This document shows, in pieces, positions 27,592 through 36,226 of a stretch of DNA of 64,000 nucleotides; position 1 is the first letter of the stretch, and each line of letters starts with the position of its first letter. Below the pieces are notes generated by a model, which saw only the letters and a list, made by a program, of their open reading frames with translations, made no database searches and was not told the origin of the DNA. The stretch lies in contig JAUIBR010000029.1 of NCBI GenBank assembly GCA_030427705.1, positions 17,561 to 81,560 on the forward strand, read 5' to 3'. The position numbers and the translations under genes were made by a program. Source of the DNA: a bacterium. GTDB taxonomy: Bacteria; Myxococcota_A; Bradymonadia; Bradymonadales; Bradymonadaceae.

Positions 27592-28809
27592 ATGCGTCGT
27601 CTCATTTCCCTTATCATGGTCGGCTTGCTCGCTACGGCAGCAGTAGGCTGCGACAATGCAGCGAAGACCGGTGATAAAGCGAAGGCTGAAGAGCCTGCAA
27701 CGAACAACAATAAGGCTGAAGCTGGCACAAACAACAAGCAAGCTGAAGCACCCAAGGAAGAGGCGACGTCAGACGAACCAGTCCTCTTCGCAACCGGCCC
27801 TGTGGCAAAACTCAACGGCAAAGAGATTACCGCTGAGGCGTTCAACAAAGAGATTGAAAAGCTCAAGAACGTGACCAGCCGCATCCCTGCTTCGGCACTG
27901 CCGAAGTTTAAGGATTCCACGCTTACGCGTCTCATCGACCAGACCCTGGTTGAGGCCGAGATCGACAAGCAGAACATCACGGCCACCGACGATGACGTTC
28001 AGAAAGAGTGGGCTGACTTCGAGAAGAGCATCGGCGGCCCATCTGGCGTTGAGCGCTTCTATCAGCAGACGGGCATGACCGAAGCTGAAGTGAAGTCGGA
28101 CATGAAGCGTGCTGTCCAGCTCGAGAAGCTGCTTAAAGACAAGTACAAGATTGCCGTCGACGACAAGAAGGCGAAGGAGTTCTACGACACGAACATCCAG
28201 CGCTTCACGCAGGAAGAGCAGGTTCGCGCCAGCCATATCCTCATCAAGGTCGCCAAGGACGCTCCACCTGAGACCGTCAAAGAGAAGAAGAAGGCCGCAA
28301 AGGACATCTTCAACAAGGCCAAGAAGAAGGATGCAGATTTCGCAGCGCTCGCTCGCGAGTTCTCCGAAGGCCCAACCGCATCGAAAGGCGGAGACCTCGG
28401 ATTCTTCACGCGCAAGCGAATGGTCCCATCGTTCTCAGAAGCTGCGTTTAAGACGAAGGTTGGAAACGTGACCGGACCTGTGCGTTCCGATTTCGGATTC
28501 CACGTCATCAAAGTCTTCGAAAAGAAAGACGCAAACGTGACGAAATTCGCTGAAGTGAAGGAAGAGATTGTGCGCAACCTGGAGCGTCAGGAAATGCGTG
28601 ACTCGACCAAGAAGCTCATCGACGAACTGCGCAAAGACGCGAAGATCGAGAAGATGGCAGCGAACATCAAAGAGAACCCAAAGGCAGCTCCAGCAAGCAT
28701 GCCACACGGCTTGCCTCCTGGGTTGAACATCCAGCAAATGAAAGGCAAGCAAGCGCCTGCAGCGCCTGCTCCAAAGCCAACCACGCCGCCAGCGCCAAAG
28801 GGCAAGTAG
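27592..28809 (+). CDS. PpiC/SurA-like peptidyl-prolyl isomerase lipoprotein
   Basis: A 405-residue extracytoplasmic foldase. The signal peptide ends in the lipobox AAVGC (Cys20), followed by a Lys/Glu/Asn/Ala-rich linker. Residues about 60-195 form a SurA-N-like chaperone region (GKEITAEAFNKEIEKL), and about 205-310 a parvulin domain with VRASHILIKV, FAALAREFSEGPTASKGGDLGFF and SDFGFHVIKV, the standard parvulin motifs. The tail is Pro/Ala/Lys-rich. It should catalyse prolyl isomerisation and chaperone outer-membrane or secreted proteins. TGAGGAG precedes the start. It lies between kinase genes but has its own terminator. Confidence 0.93.
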   Translation: MRRLISLIMVGLLATAAVGCDNAAKTGDKAKAEEPATNNNKAEAGTNNKQAEAPKEEATSDEPVLFATGPVAKLNGKEITAEAFNKEIEKLKNVTSRIPASALPKFKDSTLTRLIDQTLVEAEIDKQNITATDDDVQKEWADFEKSIGGPSGVERFYQQTGMTEAEVKSDMKRAVQLEKLLKDKYKIAVDDKKAKEFYDTNIQRFTQEEQVRASHILIKVAKDAPPETVKEKKKAAKDIFNKAKKKDADFAALAREFSEGPTASKGGDLGFFTRKRMVPSFSEAAFKTKVGNVTGPVRSDFGFHVIKVFEKKDANVTKFAEVKEEIVRNLERQEMRDSTKKLIDELRKDAKIEKMAANIKENPKAAPASMPHGLPPGLNIQQMKGKQAPAAPAPKPTTPPAPKGK

Positions 28810-28831
28810 ACCGGTCTGGTTGAACGTCAAG

Positions 28832-28860
28832 GGCGAGCCTCGTGCTCGCCTTTTTTGTTT
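28832..28860 (+). terminator. Intrinsic terminator of the foldase gene
   Basis: Stem GGCGAGC with GCTCGCC around a 5-base loop, followed by TTTTTTGTTT, 22 bases after the stop codon. Confidence 0.92.
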
Positions 28861-28864
28861 GTTG

Positions 28865-29083
28865 CTAGGGAATGGGAGTTGCCCAGACGCCCGCGACTTC
28901 CGGGAGAGCGGGCTCGCGTTGGGTGCGTAGGCCGCCGGATGAAATCAGTGGAACGCCTGGGTACTCGCCTCGTTCAAACTGTGAATCCCAGAAGAGCATG
29001 ACCTCAAGGAATGCCTTGCGCGCTGCCAGTTCTGGGTCTTGCTCCCAAAGTAGCTCGTCGGTTGTCTGTGTGGGTTCGCGCAT
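28865..29083 (-). CDS. Conserved-looking 72-residue small protein
   Basis: A small acidic protein (starts MREPTQTTDELLWEQDPELAARKAF, continues with a short helix and ends in a Pro-rich tail) with no signal peptide or membrane segment. The case that it is real rests on a very good ribosome site, AAGGAGG five bases before the ATG. Trp and Phe residues (LLWEQD, MLFWDSQFE) suggest a small folded helical core. I do not recognise it. It sits between convergent terminator sequence and the kinase at 29.2 kb, on the same strand as that kinase but downstream of it. Confidence 0.6.
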   Translation of the reverse strand: MREPTQTTDELLWEQDPELAARKAFLEVMLFWDSQFERGEYPGVPLISSGGLRTQREPALPEVAGVWATPIP

Positions 29084-29170
29084 GATGGCCTCCTTTGTAC
29101 GAGACCAACCTACATAGCGATTGCGGATAGAATTTGGGCGAGATGTGAAACGTATGTGAACGTTAGTGGT

Positions 29171-31390
29171 TTACCACTTCACGTAGTCGGACTTCTTGTC
29201 CGGCGTTCCTTTTCGAGGCGCCTCAGACTTGGGCGCTTCCTCTTTCGTGTTCTGGCGCGTAGGCATTGGTGTACGCGTCGGTCCGACCTTGCCTTTCGGG
29301 ACGACGCGGCGGTCGTTGTACATACCGATTGCGCCCATGGAGCCAGCTACGAAGTCAGACACCATGTACGAAAGCTCACGGTTCGCGGCTGGCAATCCGC
29401 GGTTGGACTCGGGCTCAGTCAGGAACCAGTTGGGGTCCTTGCGAAGGCCACCCACAACGCTGTCGGCTGATACAAGGCTGGCCAAGAGGCATGCGCCGAT
29501 GAAGAACACCAGCGTGGCGGTGACGACTTTTGTCGCCCGGTCAAGTGGGCGGGTCACCACGCGGAATCGCTCCCGCTGCGAGGTTTCGCCCAATGCAGAC
29601 ATCAGCGGAATGGTGGCGACCGCGATCACGGAGCCGATTAGACGCCAACTGCCTTTCATGTAGTCGCCGAGTAGTGCACCCACGACCAGGAACGCAACGT
29701 ATCCAAGGAAGCCTGCGACAGTAGCGATCAGGAGGACCTTCACAACGCCCAATGAAAACGCCATGAGATCGTCCTCGTTGGCTGGAGGCCGCGGACGTTG
29801 CATCGCGGGGCGTTTGCCCTCATCCACCTGAGGCGCAGGGCCAGCCATCGATTGGTCGATCTCGGGTGGTTCCTCGAACGGTCGGTCGTCGACCGGGGGA
29901 GGGGGCAGGTCCGAGAACGAAGGCATCTCGCCGCTCTGGTAGGCTTTGCGGGCAGCTGTCAGCATCGCGGGATCGAGCGCATCACGTTCGGTCGTCTGCT
30001 GGAAGTCCTCGAACTCAGAGTTTCGGTCGATCGGAAATCCGTCATTCGATTCCGGAGGCGGAACGGGAATTCCACCGCCGGTTTGGAACGGATTCTGATT
30101 CAGGCCGCTCTGATAGGGGTTGGCCGGAATCGGGGCCATCTGACCTGGGGGCTGCGTGTTGTAGCCTGAGGCATTTGGCGGGTATTGATGAGGGTTCGCC
30201 GCCGGATACTGGCCGGAGCCGGCATGCGGGTACTGTCCCGAACCATGGGCCTGCGGGTATTGGCCCGAACCAGCACCTTGCGGGGGATATTGGTGCTGGA
30301 ACTGATGGGACTGTGGCGGACCGTCAGTGTAGTAGCCAGAATCCACAAACTGGCCACTCGGGGTTGGAGATTGCCAATTGCCGACAGACGGATGCTGCCC
30401 GGACGGAAGATTTCGTCCGTCCATATTGGTCAGTTGGCTTTGATAACTCTGCATGATCATATCGTTGGACTGCGAACCCGTGAGGTTTCGTTGTCGCCGG
30501 ATATTGAAAGTCACACTCTCGAGCGCTTCGGCCACTTGTTCTGCGGTCTGGAAGCGGTCTTGCACTGCCTTTGCGGTGGCGATGCGAACGATGTCCTGAA
30601 CCATCGGGTCAAACGTTGGCAGGTGCGGCATTCGCAGCGGCTCGGGGCTGATCTGTTGTGTGATCAACGCCATCGTGGTCTCGCCTTGAACGGCGGGCTC
30701 ACCACACATCATTTCGTAGAGGATGAGCCCGAGACTGTAGATGTCGCTTGCGCCCGTGAGGGATTCGCCGCGCACCTGTTCGGGGCTCATATATCGTGGC
30801 GTTCCGATGAGCTCGCGCTCACCCTCGGGAAGGCCTACGCTGGTCAAATCGGAAGTCTTCGGGTCCAGCAGGCGCGCAACACCGAAGTCGAGGACTTTCA
30901 CGAAGTCCTTCTCGCTTTCGATGTTGGTGATCATGATGTTCGCTGGCTTGAGGTCGCGGTGAACGACACCGTGCTTATGCGCCTCGGCCAATGAGCGCGC
31001 GATTTGCCGCGCCAGATCGGATACTCGCAACGCATCCTGTGGACCGTCGCGTTTCAACACCTGTTTAAGAGTTTCACCCTCCACATACTCCAAGAGCATG
31101 TACATATGCCCTTGAGGAGACGTTCCGAAGTCGTGGATCGTGACGGTATTGGGGTGCTTGAGTTTCGCGATAATGCGAACTTCTCGGAGGAAGCGCTCTT
31201 TGGCGCTCGCTGCGGCCTGACTGGCTCCAGGTTTCAGTGCCTTGAGGGCGACATACCGGTCCATGTTCTCCTGGTATGCCAGGTAAACCATGCCGAAGCC
31301 GCCGCGACCTAGCTCTCGCAAGATCCGGTACTTCCCTTCAAATACCTGCCCGATCTCTATCCCATCGGCAGGATTTTGGCCGTCAGACAC
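29171..31390 (-). CDS. Ser/Thr protein kinase with Gly-Ser-Gln-Tyr-Pro repeat linker and membrane tail
   Basis: A 739-residue kinase. The catalytic domain (about 20-290) has LGRGGFGMVYLA, VALKAL (K50), VVHRDLKPANIM (D146), LDFGVARLL (D168) and GTPRYMSPEQVRG, all intact. Residues about 300-540 are a low-complexity linker rich in Gln, Pro, Tyr and Gly, with three copies of GSGQYP at about 374-396. Membrane segments follow (about 545-645) and a basic tail ends the protein. The start is a GTG with GGAG nine bases upstream. A possible promoter (TTGCGT, 17 bases, TACACT on the minus strand, 31443-31471) lies in the divergent gap with the XPB gene. Three kinases of this layout within 7 kb suggest a local family expansion. 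Confidence 0.92.
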   Translation of the reverse strand: MSDGQNPADGIEIGQVFEGKYRILRELGRGGFGMVYLAYQENMDRYVALKALKPGASQAAASAKERFLREVRIIAKLKHPNTVTIHDFGTSPQGHMYMLLEYVEGETLKQVLKRDGPQDALRVSDLARQIARSLAEAHKHGVVHRDLKPANIMITNIESEKDFVKVLDFGVARLLDPKTSDLTSVGLPEGERELIGTPRYMSPEQVRGESLTGASDIYSLGLILYEMMCGEPAVQGETTMALITQQISPEPLRMPHLPTFDPMVQDIVRIATAKAVQDRFQTAEQVAEALESVTFNIRRQRNLTGSQSNDMIMQSYQSQLTNMDGRNLPSGQHPSVGNWQSPTPSGQFVDSGYYTDGPPQSHQFQHQYPPQGAGSGQYPQAHGSGQYPHAGSGQYPAANPHQYPPNASGYNTQPPGQMAPIPANPYQSGLNQNPFQTGGGIPVPPPESNDGFPIDRNSEFEDFQQTTERDALDPAMLTAARKAYQSGEMPSFSDLPPPPVDDRPFEEPPEIDQSMAGPAPQVDEGKRPAMQRPRPPANEDDLMAFSLGVVKVLLIATVAGFLGYVAFLVVGALLGDYMKGSWRLIGSVIAVATIPLMSALGETSQRERFRVVTRPLDRATKVVTATLVFFIGACLLASLVSADSVVGGLRKDPNWFLTEPESNRGLPAANRELSYMVSDFVAGSMGAIGMYNDRRVVPKGKVGPTRTPMPTRQNTKEEAPKSEAPRKGTPDKKSDYVKW
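30250..30275 (-). repeat. GSGQYP coding repeats in the kinase linker
   Basis: Imperfect tandem copies of a Gly-Ser-Gly-Gln-Tyr-Pro unit within the kinase at 29171-31390 (residues about 374-396; the coordinates mark the start of the tract). Such Gln/Tyr/Pro/Gly-rich segments are often disordered and may favour phase separation or protein docking. Confidence 0.5.
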
Positions 31391-31536
31391 GTGATCCGAC
31401 TCCGTTCTACATGCGGGTTGGTGGTGGATTTCCTGTTAAACAAGTGTATCCGCGCGCGCCAACAAACGCAATTAACGCAACGAGCATCGACAGATGCGTC
31501 CGTCGCTTGAATAATCGATTCACAAGCAATTTTGCT

Positions 31537-32985
31537 ATGTCGCGCTTATACAACACGAAATTGGTGATGGCAAAGAGACACGCATATTTCCAAGGCGAAC
31601 AGCCAAAAGGGCTGCCGGAAAAGCACATCAAGATTCACTTCGAAGATGGGACTCTCGTTTTCGATGGAGACGCGCCTCTTGACCAGCTAACCCCCGAGAT
31701 CCTGTTCGATGAGCGGATTAATCGGTACCGATGCCCGGCGCATGAGTACCGAATTGCTCTGGCAAATCTGCTTCGCAACGAGCACGCCGTGCATGACCTT
31801 GCTCGAACCTATTCTGATCGCATGTTCGATTTGGACCTTGAGTTTGATCCGTACCCACACCAAGCCGAGGCGCTTGATGCTTGGACGACCCAGGGGAAGC
31901 GCGGCATGGTGGTGCTTCCGACGGGTGCCGGGAAATCATTCGTTGCGAAACTGTGCATCCAACACGCCGCCCGATCTGCGTTGGTCGTCGCACCTACACT
32001 GGACCTCGTGGACCAATGGGCCCGAAATCTAGAGGAGGCGTTCCAGTGTGAAATCGGTCTGCTAGCTGGCGGGGTGAACGAGCCTAAGGAACTAACTGTT
32101 GCCACCTATGATTCCGCAGCCATCCACATGGAACGGTTGGGTGGTCGGTTCGGATTGGTCATCTTCGACGAAGCTCACCACCTCCCGTCGCCGGTTTACA
32201 AATACATCGCGCTGGCCAGCATTGCCCCATTCCGACTTGGGTTGACGGCAACTCCGGAGCGAGCAGATGGTTCACATTCCGAGTATGATCTTCTGGTAGG
32301 CCCCACCGTCTACCGTCGTGAAATCAACGACCTGTCCGGCGACATTTTGGCGGAGTACCGGACCAAGACCGTCGAAGTTCCGATGAGCGAAGAGGACGCC
32401 GCCTACTACGCCTCAGAGCGCAAGATCTATCTAAACTTCATCCGCGCCAATGGCATTCGCATGGGTGGAAAACACGGATGGTCCAATTTCCTGCGAGCAA
32501 CCAGTCAGAGCGAAGCCGGGCGCAGAGCATTAGCCGCCCACCGCAATCAAAAGCGAACCGCGTTGGCGCACTCCAATAAAGTCGACGCTGTCGTTGAGCT
32601 TCTCGTGGAACATCGAGACGAGCGAACCATCGTCTTCGCGAATGATAACCAAACCGTCTACGACCTGAGCGAACGGACGCTGCTACCAGCCCTCACGCAC
32701 CAAACACCGATTAAGGAGCGCAAACAGATTCTGGAGCGCTTCCGCTCGGGAGAGTACGCGACACTAATCACAAGCCGAGTCCTCAATGAAGGCGTTGATG
32801 TGCCGGAGGCAAGCATGGCGATCATCCTGTCCGGGACGGGGTCCGTCCGAGAACACGTGCAGCGTCTTGGTCGAATCTTGCGGCGGCAACCCGGCAAGGA
32901 GGCCATCCTGTACGAGATGGTGACAGCCGACAGCGTCGAAACCGACGTTAGCCTGCGCCGAAGGGAGCATGATGCTTACCGCTGA
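31537..32985 (+). CDS. Archaeal-type XPB/Rad25 DNA helicase
   Basis: A superfamily 2 helicase of about 482 residues, matching archaeal XPB rather than mycobacterial XPB. An N-terminal damage-recognition-like region (about 28-95) precedes helicase domain 1 with LPTGAGKS (Walker A, 127-134), VVAPTLDLVDQW, FDEAHHLPS (DEAH box) and LGLTAT. The archaeal RED triad falls at PERADG, where it reads R242-A243-D244. Helicase domain 2 has TIVFANDN, NEGVDVPEAS and QRLGRILRRQ (motif VI). XPB unwinds damaged DNA for nucleotide excision repair. The start is uncertain: ATGs at 31537 and 31567 are both without a clear ribosome site, and the reading frame stays open further upstream. Its 3' end overlaps the Bax1 gene by 14 bases. 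Confidence 0.9.
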   Translation: MSRLYNTKLVMAKRHAYFQGEQPKGLPEKHIKIHFEDGTLVFDGDAPLDQLTPEILFDERINRYRCPAHEYRIALANLLRNEHAVHDLARTYSDRMFDLDLEFDPYPHQAEALDAWTTQGKRGMVVLPTGAGKSFVAKLCIQHAARSALVVAPTLDLVDQWARNLEEAFQCEIGLLAGGVNEPKELTVATYDSAAIHMERLGGRFGLVIFDEAHHLPSPVYKYIALASIAPFRLGLTATPERADGSHSEYDLLVGPTVYRREINDLSGDILAEYRTKTVEVPMSEEDAAYYASERKIYLNFIRANGIRMGGKHGWSNFLRATSQSEAGRRALAAHRNQKRTALAHSNKVDAVVELLVEHRDERTIVFANDNQTVYDLSERTLLPALTHQTPIKERKQILERFRSGEYATLITSRVLNEGVDVPEASMAIILSGTGSVREHVQRLGRILRRQPGKEAILYEMVTADSVETDVSLRRREHDAYR

Positions 32986-34156
32986 CCTCGTGCGAGTGAA
33001 GAACTATAAGGGCAAGATCACCCCTCGATGGATTGATCCGGAAGACCCAGATTTGCTTGAAAAAGCACAGTCGCTGGTGGATGTCTTTCAATCAGACGCT
33101 GCAACCAAATCCGACATCGATGATGCGGTGGAATCGTTGATTGCAGGTGGGACGGACTTCCTGATCTGGCGAGGGTTCGCGAAGCTGCTACTTGACCGGA
33201 GCGAATTCGAAATCGCATCCGAGCACGACCCCGTCGAGATTAGACGGGCACTATTCGAGGCGACACGCGGACAAGCTGTAGAAGACGACGAGGCTCGTCT
33301 GACCGTTCTGAAACAGGTCGGTGCACAATTTGGCATCTCTCCCGATGAGGTCGCGACCAGCATGTATGCCGACCTGGAAGAACGTCTGCAATTGACGGAC
33401 TTTCGTAAGATTACGGCGACCAAACTTCTGCACCGTTACAATTTGGCGCTAGCTCAAGCATGTCTTTACAAGGCCAATTCGATGGAGGTGAGCATTCGCG
33501 AGACGCGCTCAGCGCGCCTGCGGTACTTGTTCCAGAACTTGAAGTTCTTTGGCCTCATGCACACCGTTTCTAAGGACGGCAAGACGCTCAACATCCACAT
33601 CGACGGGCCCACCAGCCAGTTTTCGATGTCGCGAAAATATGGACTGGGTCTGGCCAAGTTCCTCCCAGCGGTGGTGCACATGAAGCAATGGTCAGTCGAA
33701 GCCGACTTGGACTGGGTGAAAGGGAAGACCCATCAGATGGCGTTGAGTCACGAGGACAATCTCACCTCCCACTATCGAGTGCGGGGGCAATGGATACCGG
33801 AAGAGCAGACATGGTTCGAAGAGCGGTTTTCCAAGAAGTACCCTGATTGGGAGCTTGAACAATTCGCAGACGTCGTCGACCTGGACCGCGGCAACGTGAT
33901 GGTCCCCACCTACCGATTAACTTCACCGCTGGGCGAAGTGGCGTACATCGAGATCATCGGATTTTGGCGGAAGGACTACCTGGATCGACGGTTGGAGTGG
34001 CTCGCGAAGACCGACGAGCCTTTGATTCTGGTCGTCGCAGAGAAGCTGAAGACCGGCCGCGAAAAGCTCGCGGACATGCCGCCCGAGGTTGTGTTCTACA
34101 AGAGTTCGATTCTGCCCGACCGCATCATCGAGGCAGCTCAAAACCTGTTTGGCTAG
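32972..34156 (+). CDS. Bax1-like XPB partner nuclease (DUF790)
   Basis: A 394-residue DUF790 protein. It begins MLTADLVRVKNYKGKITPRWI, contains RLRYLFQNLKFFGLMH, DGPTSQFSMSRKYGLGLAKFLP, and a C-terminal nuclease-like part with YRLTSPLGEVAYIEIIGFWRKDYLDRRLEWL. This is the signature of Bax1 (binds archaeal XPB), a structure-specific endonuclease that cuts next to DNA opened by XPB. The ATG at 32972 is chosen because AAGGGAG sits four bases upstream; an ATG three bases earlier is too close. It overlaps the XPB gene by 14 bases, and the pair overlaps the convergent SDR gene by four bases. Together they look like a stand-alone repair module. Confidence 0.9.
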   Translation: MLTADLVRVKNYKGKITPRWIDPEDPDLLEKAQSLVDVFQSDAATKSDIDDAVESLIAGGTDFLIWRGFAKLLLDRSEFEIASEHDPVEIRRALFEATRGQAVEDDEARLTVLKQVGAQFGISPDEVATSMYADLEERLQLTDFRKITATKLLHRYNLALAQACLYKANSMEVSIRETRSARLRYLFQNLKFFGLMHTVSKDGKTLNIHIDGPTSQFSMSRKYGLGLAKFLPAVVHMKQWSVEADLDWVKGKTHQMALSHEDNLTSHYRVRGQWIPEEQTWFEERFSKKYPDWELEQFADVVDLDRGNVMVPTYRLTSPLGEVAYIEIIGFWRKDYLDRRLEWLAKTDEPLILVVAEKLKTGREKLADMPPEVVFYKSSILPDRIIEAAQNLFG

Positions 34157-34869
34157 CTGCCGGCGGTGACGGGAATCAGTGCCCCGCGCACGGGGTCCAT
34201 GACAGGCTGGGTCAACATGAAAACGATATCCGCCAACGACGACGGGCTGACCCATTTTGCGAAGTCTGCGTTTGGCATGTCAGAGCGATTTGCCTGCGTA
34301 TCGATGACCGAAGGCAACACAGCGTTGATGTTGATATTGCCGCCACGTACCTCGTCGGCGACGCTTTGGACTAGCGCATTGATGCCAGCTTTTGACGCGG
34401 AATACGCACTGACTCCAGACCCCGGATGCAGCGTTGAAGCTGAGCTCACAAGCACGATCCGCCCGAAGTTTTTGGTCTTCATGTGGCGCAGCGCTTCTCG
34501 TACAACCAGGATGCTGGACTTGAGGTTAGCGTTGAGTAGGAACTCGACATCGTCGTCGCCGATTGCGTCGGCGTGTGCGAACCGAAAGCCGCCCGCGCAG
34601 TGCACCAATCCGTCGATGGCTCCGAACTTCTCGGTGATGTTTGTGAAGACCCGAGAGACAGTTCCTGAGTCGGTTACATCACAATGTGACCAGTGAAGTC
34701 GGTGGATGTTTGGATCGGCGTGGACGTCTTCGCCTTTCACAACCAGGTCCAGTCCAACAACTGTGCAGCCAGCGTCGATGAAATGCTCGGCCACTTTCAT
34801 ACCCAGAGCACCGCGGGCTCCAGTGATGACAACCCGTTTCAGATGTTCGCTTTCGTTCGTCAATTCCAT
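34153..34869 (-). CDS. Short-chain dehydrogenase/reductase at the end of the haem operon
   Basis: A 238-residue SDR. The Rossmann motif ITGARGALG (about 17-25), the active-site Ser in LVSSAS, the YSASK catalytic Tyr-Lys pair and an N-terminal VVITGA strand are all present. The substrate cannot be inferred. It starts at the ATG at 34869 (TAGGAG upstream) only 8 bases after the hemL stop, so it belongs to the haem operon transcript, which is unusual for an SDR. It may act on an unrelated substrate. The stop codon lies in CTAG shared with the convergent Bax1 stop. Confidence 0.88.
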   Translation of the reverse strand: MELTNESEHLKRVVITGARGALGMKVAEHFIDAGCTVVGLDLVVKGEDVHADPNIHRLHWSHCDVTDSGTVSRVFTNITEKFGAIDGLVHCAGGFRFAHADAIGDDDVEFLLNANLKSSILVVREALRHMKTKNFGRIVLVSSASTLHPGSGVSAYSASKAGINALVQSVADEVRGGNININAVLPSVIDTQANRSDMPNADFAKWVSPSSLADIVFMLTQPVMDPVRGALIPVTAGS

Positions 34870-34877
34870 GGTTTCTC

Positions 34878-36164
34878 CTAGGCGAATGCGACCGCCAGCG
34901 ACTCTTCGATGACGCTGAGCGCTTGATCCAGAACGGGGCCAGTGTGGTTGATGCAAAGGAAACCAGCCTCGTACTGGCTAGGTGCAAGATAAACACCCTT
35001 CTCGAGGCAAGTATGGAAGAACTTGTTGAACCGCTCAAAGTCGCATGAAGCGGTGACCTGCGCGTGTTCTCGAATGTCCTCGGAAGAGAAGAACATTCCA
35101 AACATGGAGCCGACACGTGCCTGCGTGATTGGGTAGCCGTGTCGATCGATGAGGTCTGCAATGAACGCTTCAATCTTTGCGCCTGAGGCGTCGAGCTGTT
35201 CGTAGACCTCCGGCGTCAGGTGCTCAAGCGTAACGATTCCCGCGGTAACCGCGATGGGGTTTCCGCTGAGCGTTCCAGCTTGATAGACCTTGCCGTCCGG
35301 AGCGACGTTTCGCATGACCTCCTCGGTTCCAGCGTACGCTGCGAGCGGAAATCCGCCGCCGAGCACCTTGCCGAAGCAGTAGAGGTCAGGTTGGACATCG
35401 TAGACCTCCGCAGCGCCGCCACGCGCAACGCGGAAACCGGTCATCACTTCGTCCAAAATCAGCAGTGCTCCGTTTTCGTGGCAAACACGCTTCAGCTCGC
35501 CCAAGAAGTTGTCTCGTGGAGGAATGCATCCTGTGTTGCCGCAAATCGGCTCCACGATGACGGCGGCAATCTCGCCAGGATTGGCGTCAAACAACGCTTG
35601 GACCGACTCGATGTTGTTGAATCGAGCTAAGAGCGTGTCTTGTGCCGTCCCTTTTGTGACTCCCGGCGAGTTTGGCGTTCCAAGCGTTAGCGCGCCGGAA
35701 CCGGCGGCGATCAGGAACGAATCGGCGTGTCCGTGATAGCAGCCCTCGAACTTCACGATCTTGTCGCGACCGGTTGCCCCACGAGCCACTCGGATGGCCG
35801 ACATACATGCTTCTGTCCCGGAGTTGACGAGTCGAACGAGATCGACGCCTGGGACGCGGTCTGTGACCAACTCGGCCAAGCGGATTTCTAGTTCCGTCGG
35901 AGCACCAAAGGACGAGCCGTTATCCAGCGCCTTTTTACAAGCCTCGATCACGGCAGGGTGTGCGTGTCCCAGAATTGCAGGACCCCACGTCAGCACAAAG
36001 TCGATGTACTCGTTTCCATCCGCATCAAAAATATGGGCGCCTTTTGCCCGTTCGATGAAGGGTGGGGTGCCGCCAACAGATTTGAAGGCTCGGACTGGGG
36101 AATTGACGCCGCCGGGCATGACCTTTCGGGCGCGTGACAACAGACTATCGCTGCGTTCCAGCAT
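34878..36164 (-). CDS. hemL: Glutamate-1-semialdehyde 2,1-aminomutase
   Basis: A 428-residue PLP enzyme that turns glutamate-1-semialdehyde into 5-aminolevulinate, the second step of the C5 haem route. Seen: MPGGVNSPVRAFKSVGG near the start, VNSGTEACMSAIRVARG, LILDEVMTGFRV, GKVLGGGFPLAAY (with the PLP Lys) and AGTLSGNP. The start at 36164 has GGAG. It is located in the tetrapyrrole operon, away from hemA but co-directional. Confidence 0.97.
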   Translation of the reverse strand: MLERSDSLLSRARKVMPGGVNSPVRAFKSVGGTPPFIERAKGAHIFDADGNEYIDFVLTWGPAILGHAHPAVIEACKKALDNGSSFGAPTELEIRLAELVTDRVPGVDLVRLVNSGTEACMSAIRVARGATGRDKIVKFEGCYHGHADSFLIAAGSGALTLGTPNSPGVTKGTAQDTLLARFNNIESVQALFDANPGEIAAVIVEPICGNTGCIPPRDNFLGELKRVCHENGALLILDEVMTGFRVARGGAAEVYDVQPDLYCFGKVLGGGFPLAAYAGTEEVMRNVAPDGKVYQAGTLSGNPIAVTAGIVTLEHLTPEVYEQLDASGAKIEAFIADLIDRHGYPITQARVGSMFGMFFSSEDIREHAQVTASCDFERFNKFFHTCLEKGVYLAPSQYEAGFLCINHTGPVLDQALSVIEESLAVAFA

Positions 36165-36226
36165 GTTCGCTCCGTGGATTAGTTGCGAACGTCTTATGCC
36201 GTGAACGCGCGTCAGGTCAACCCTTG

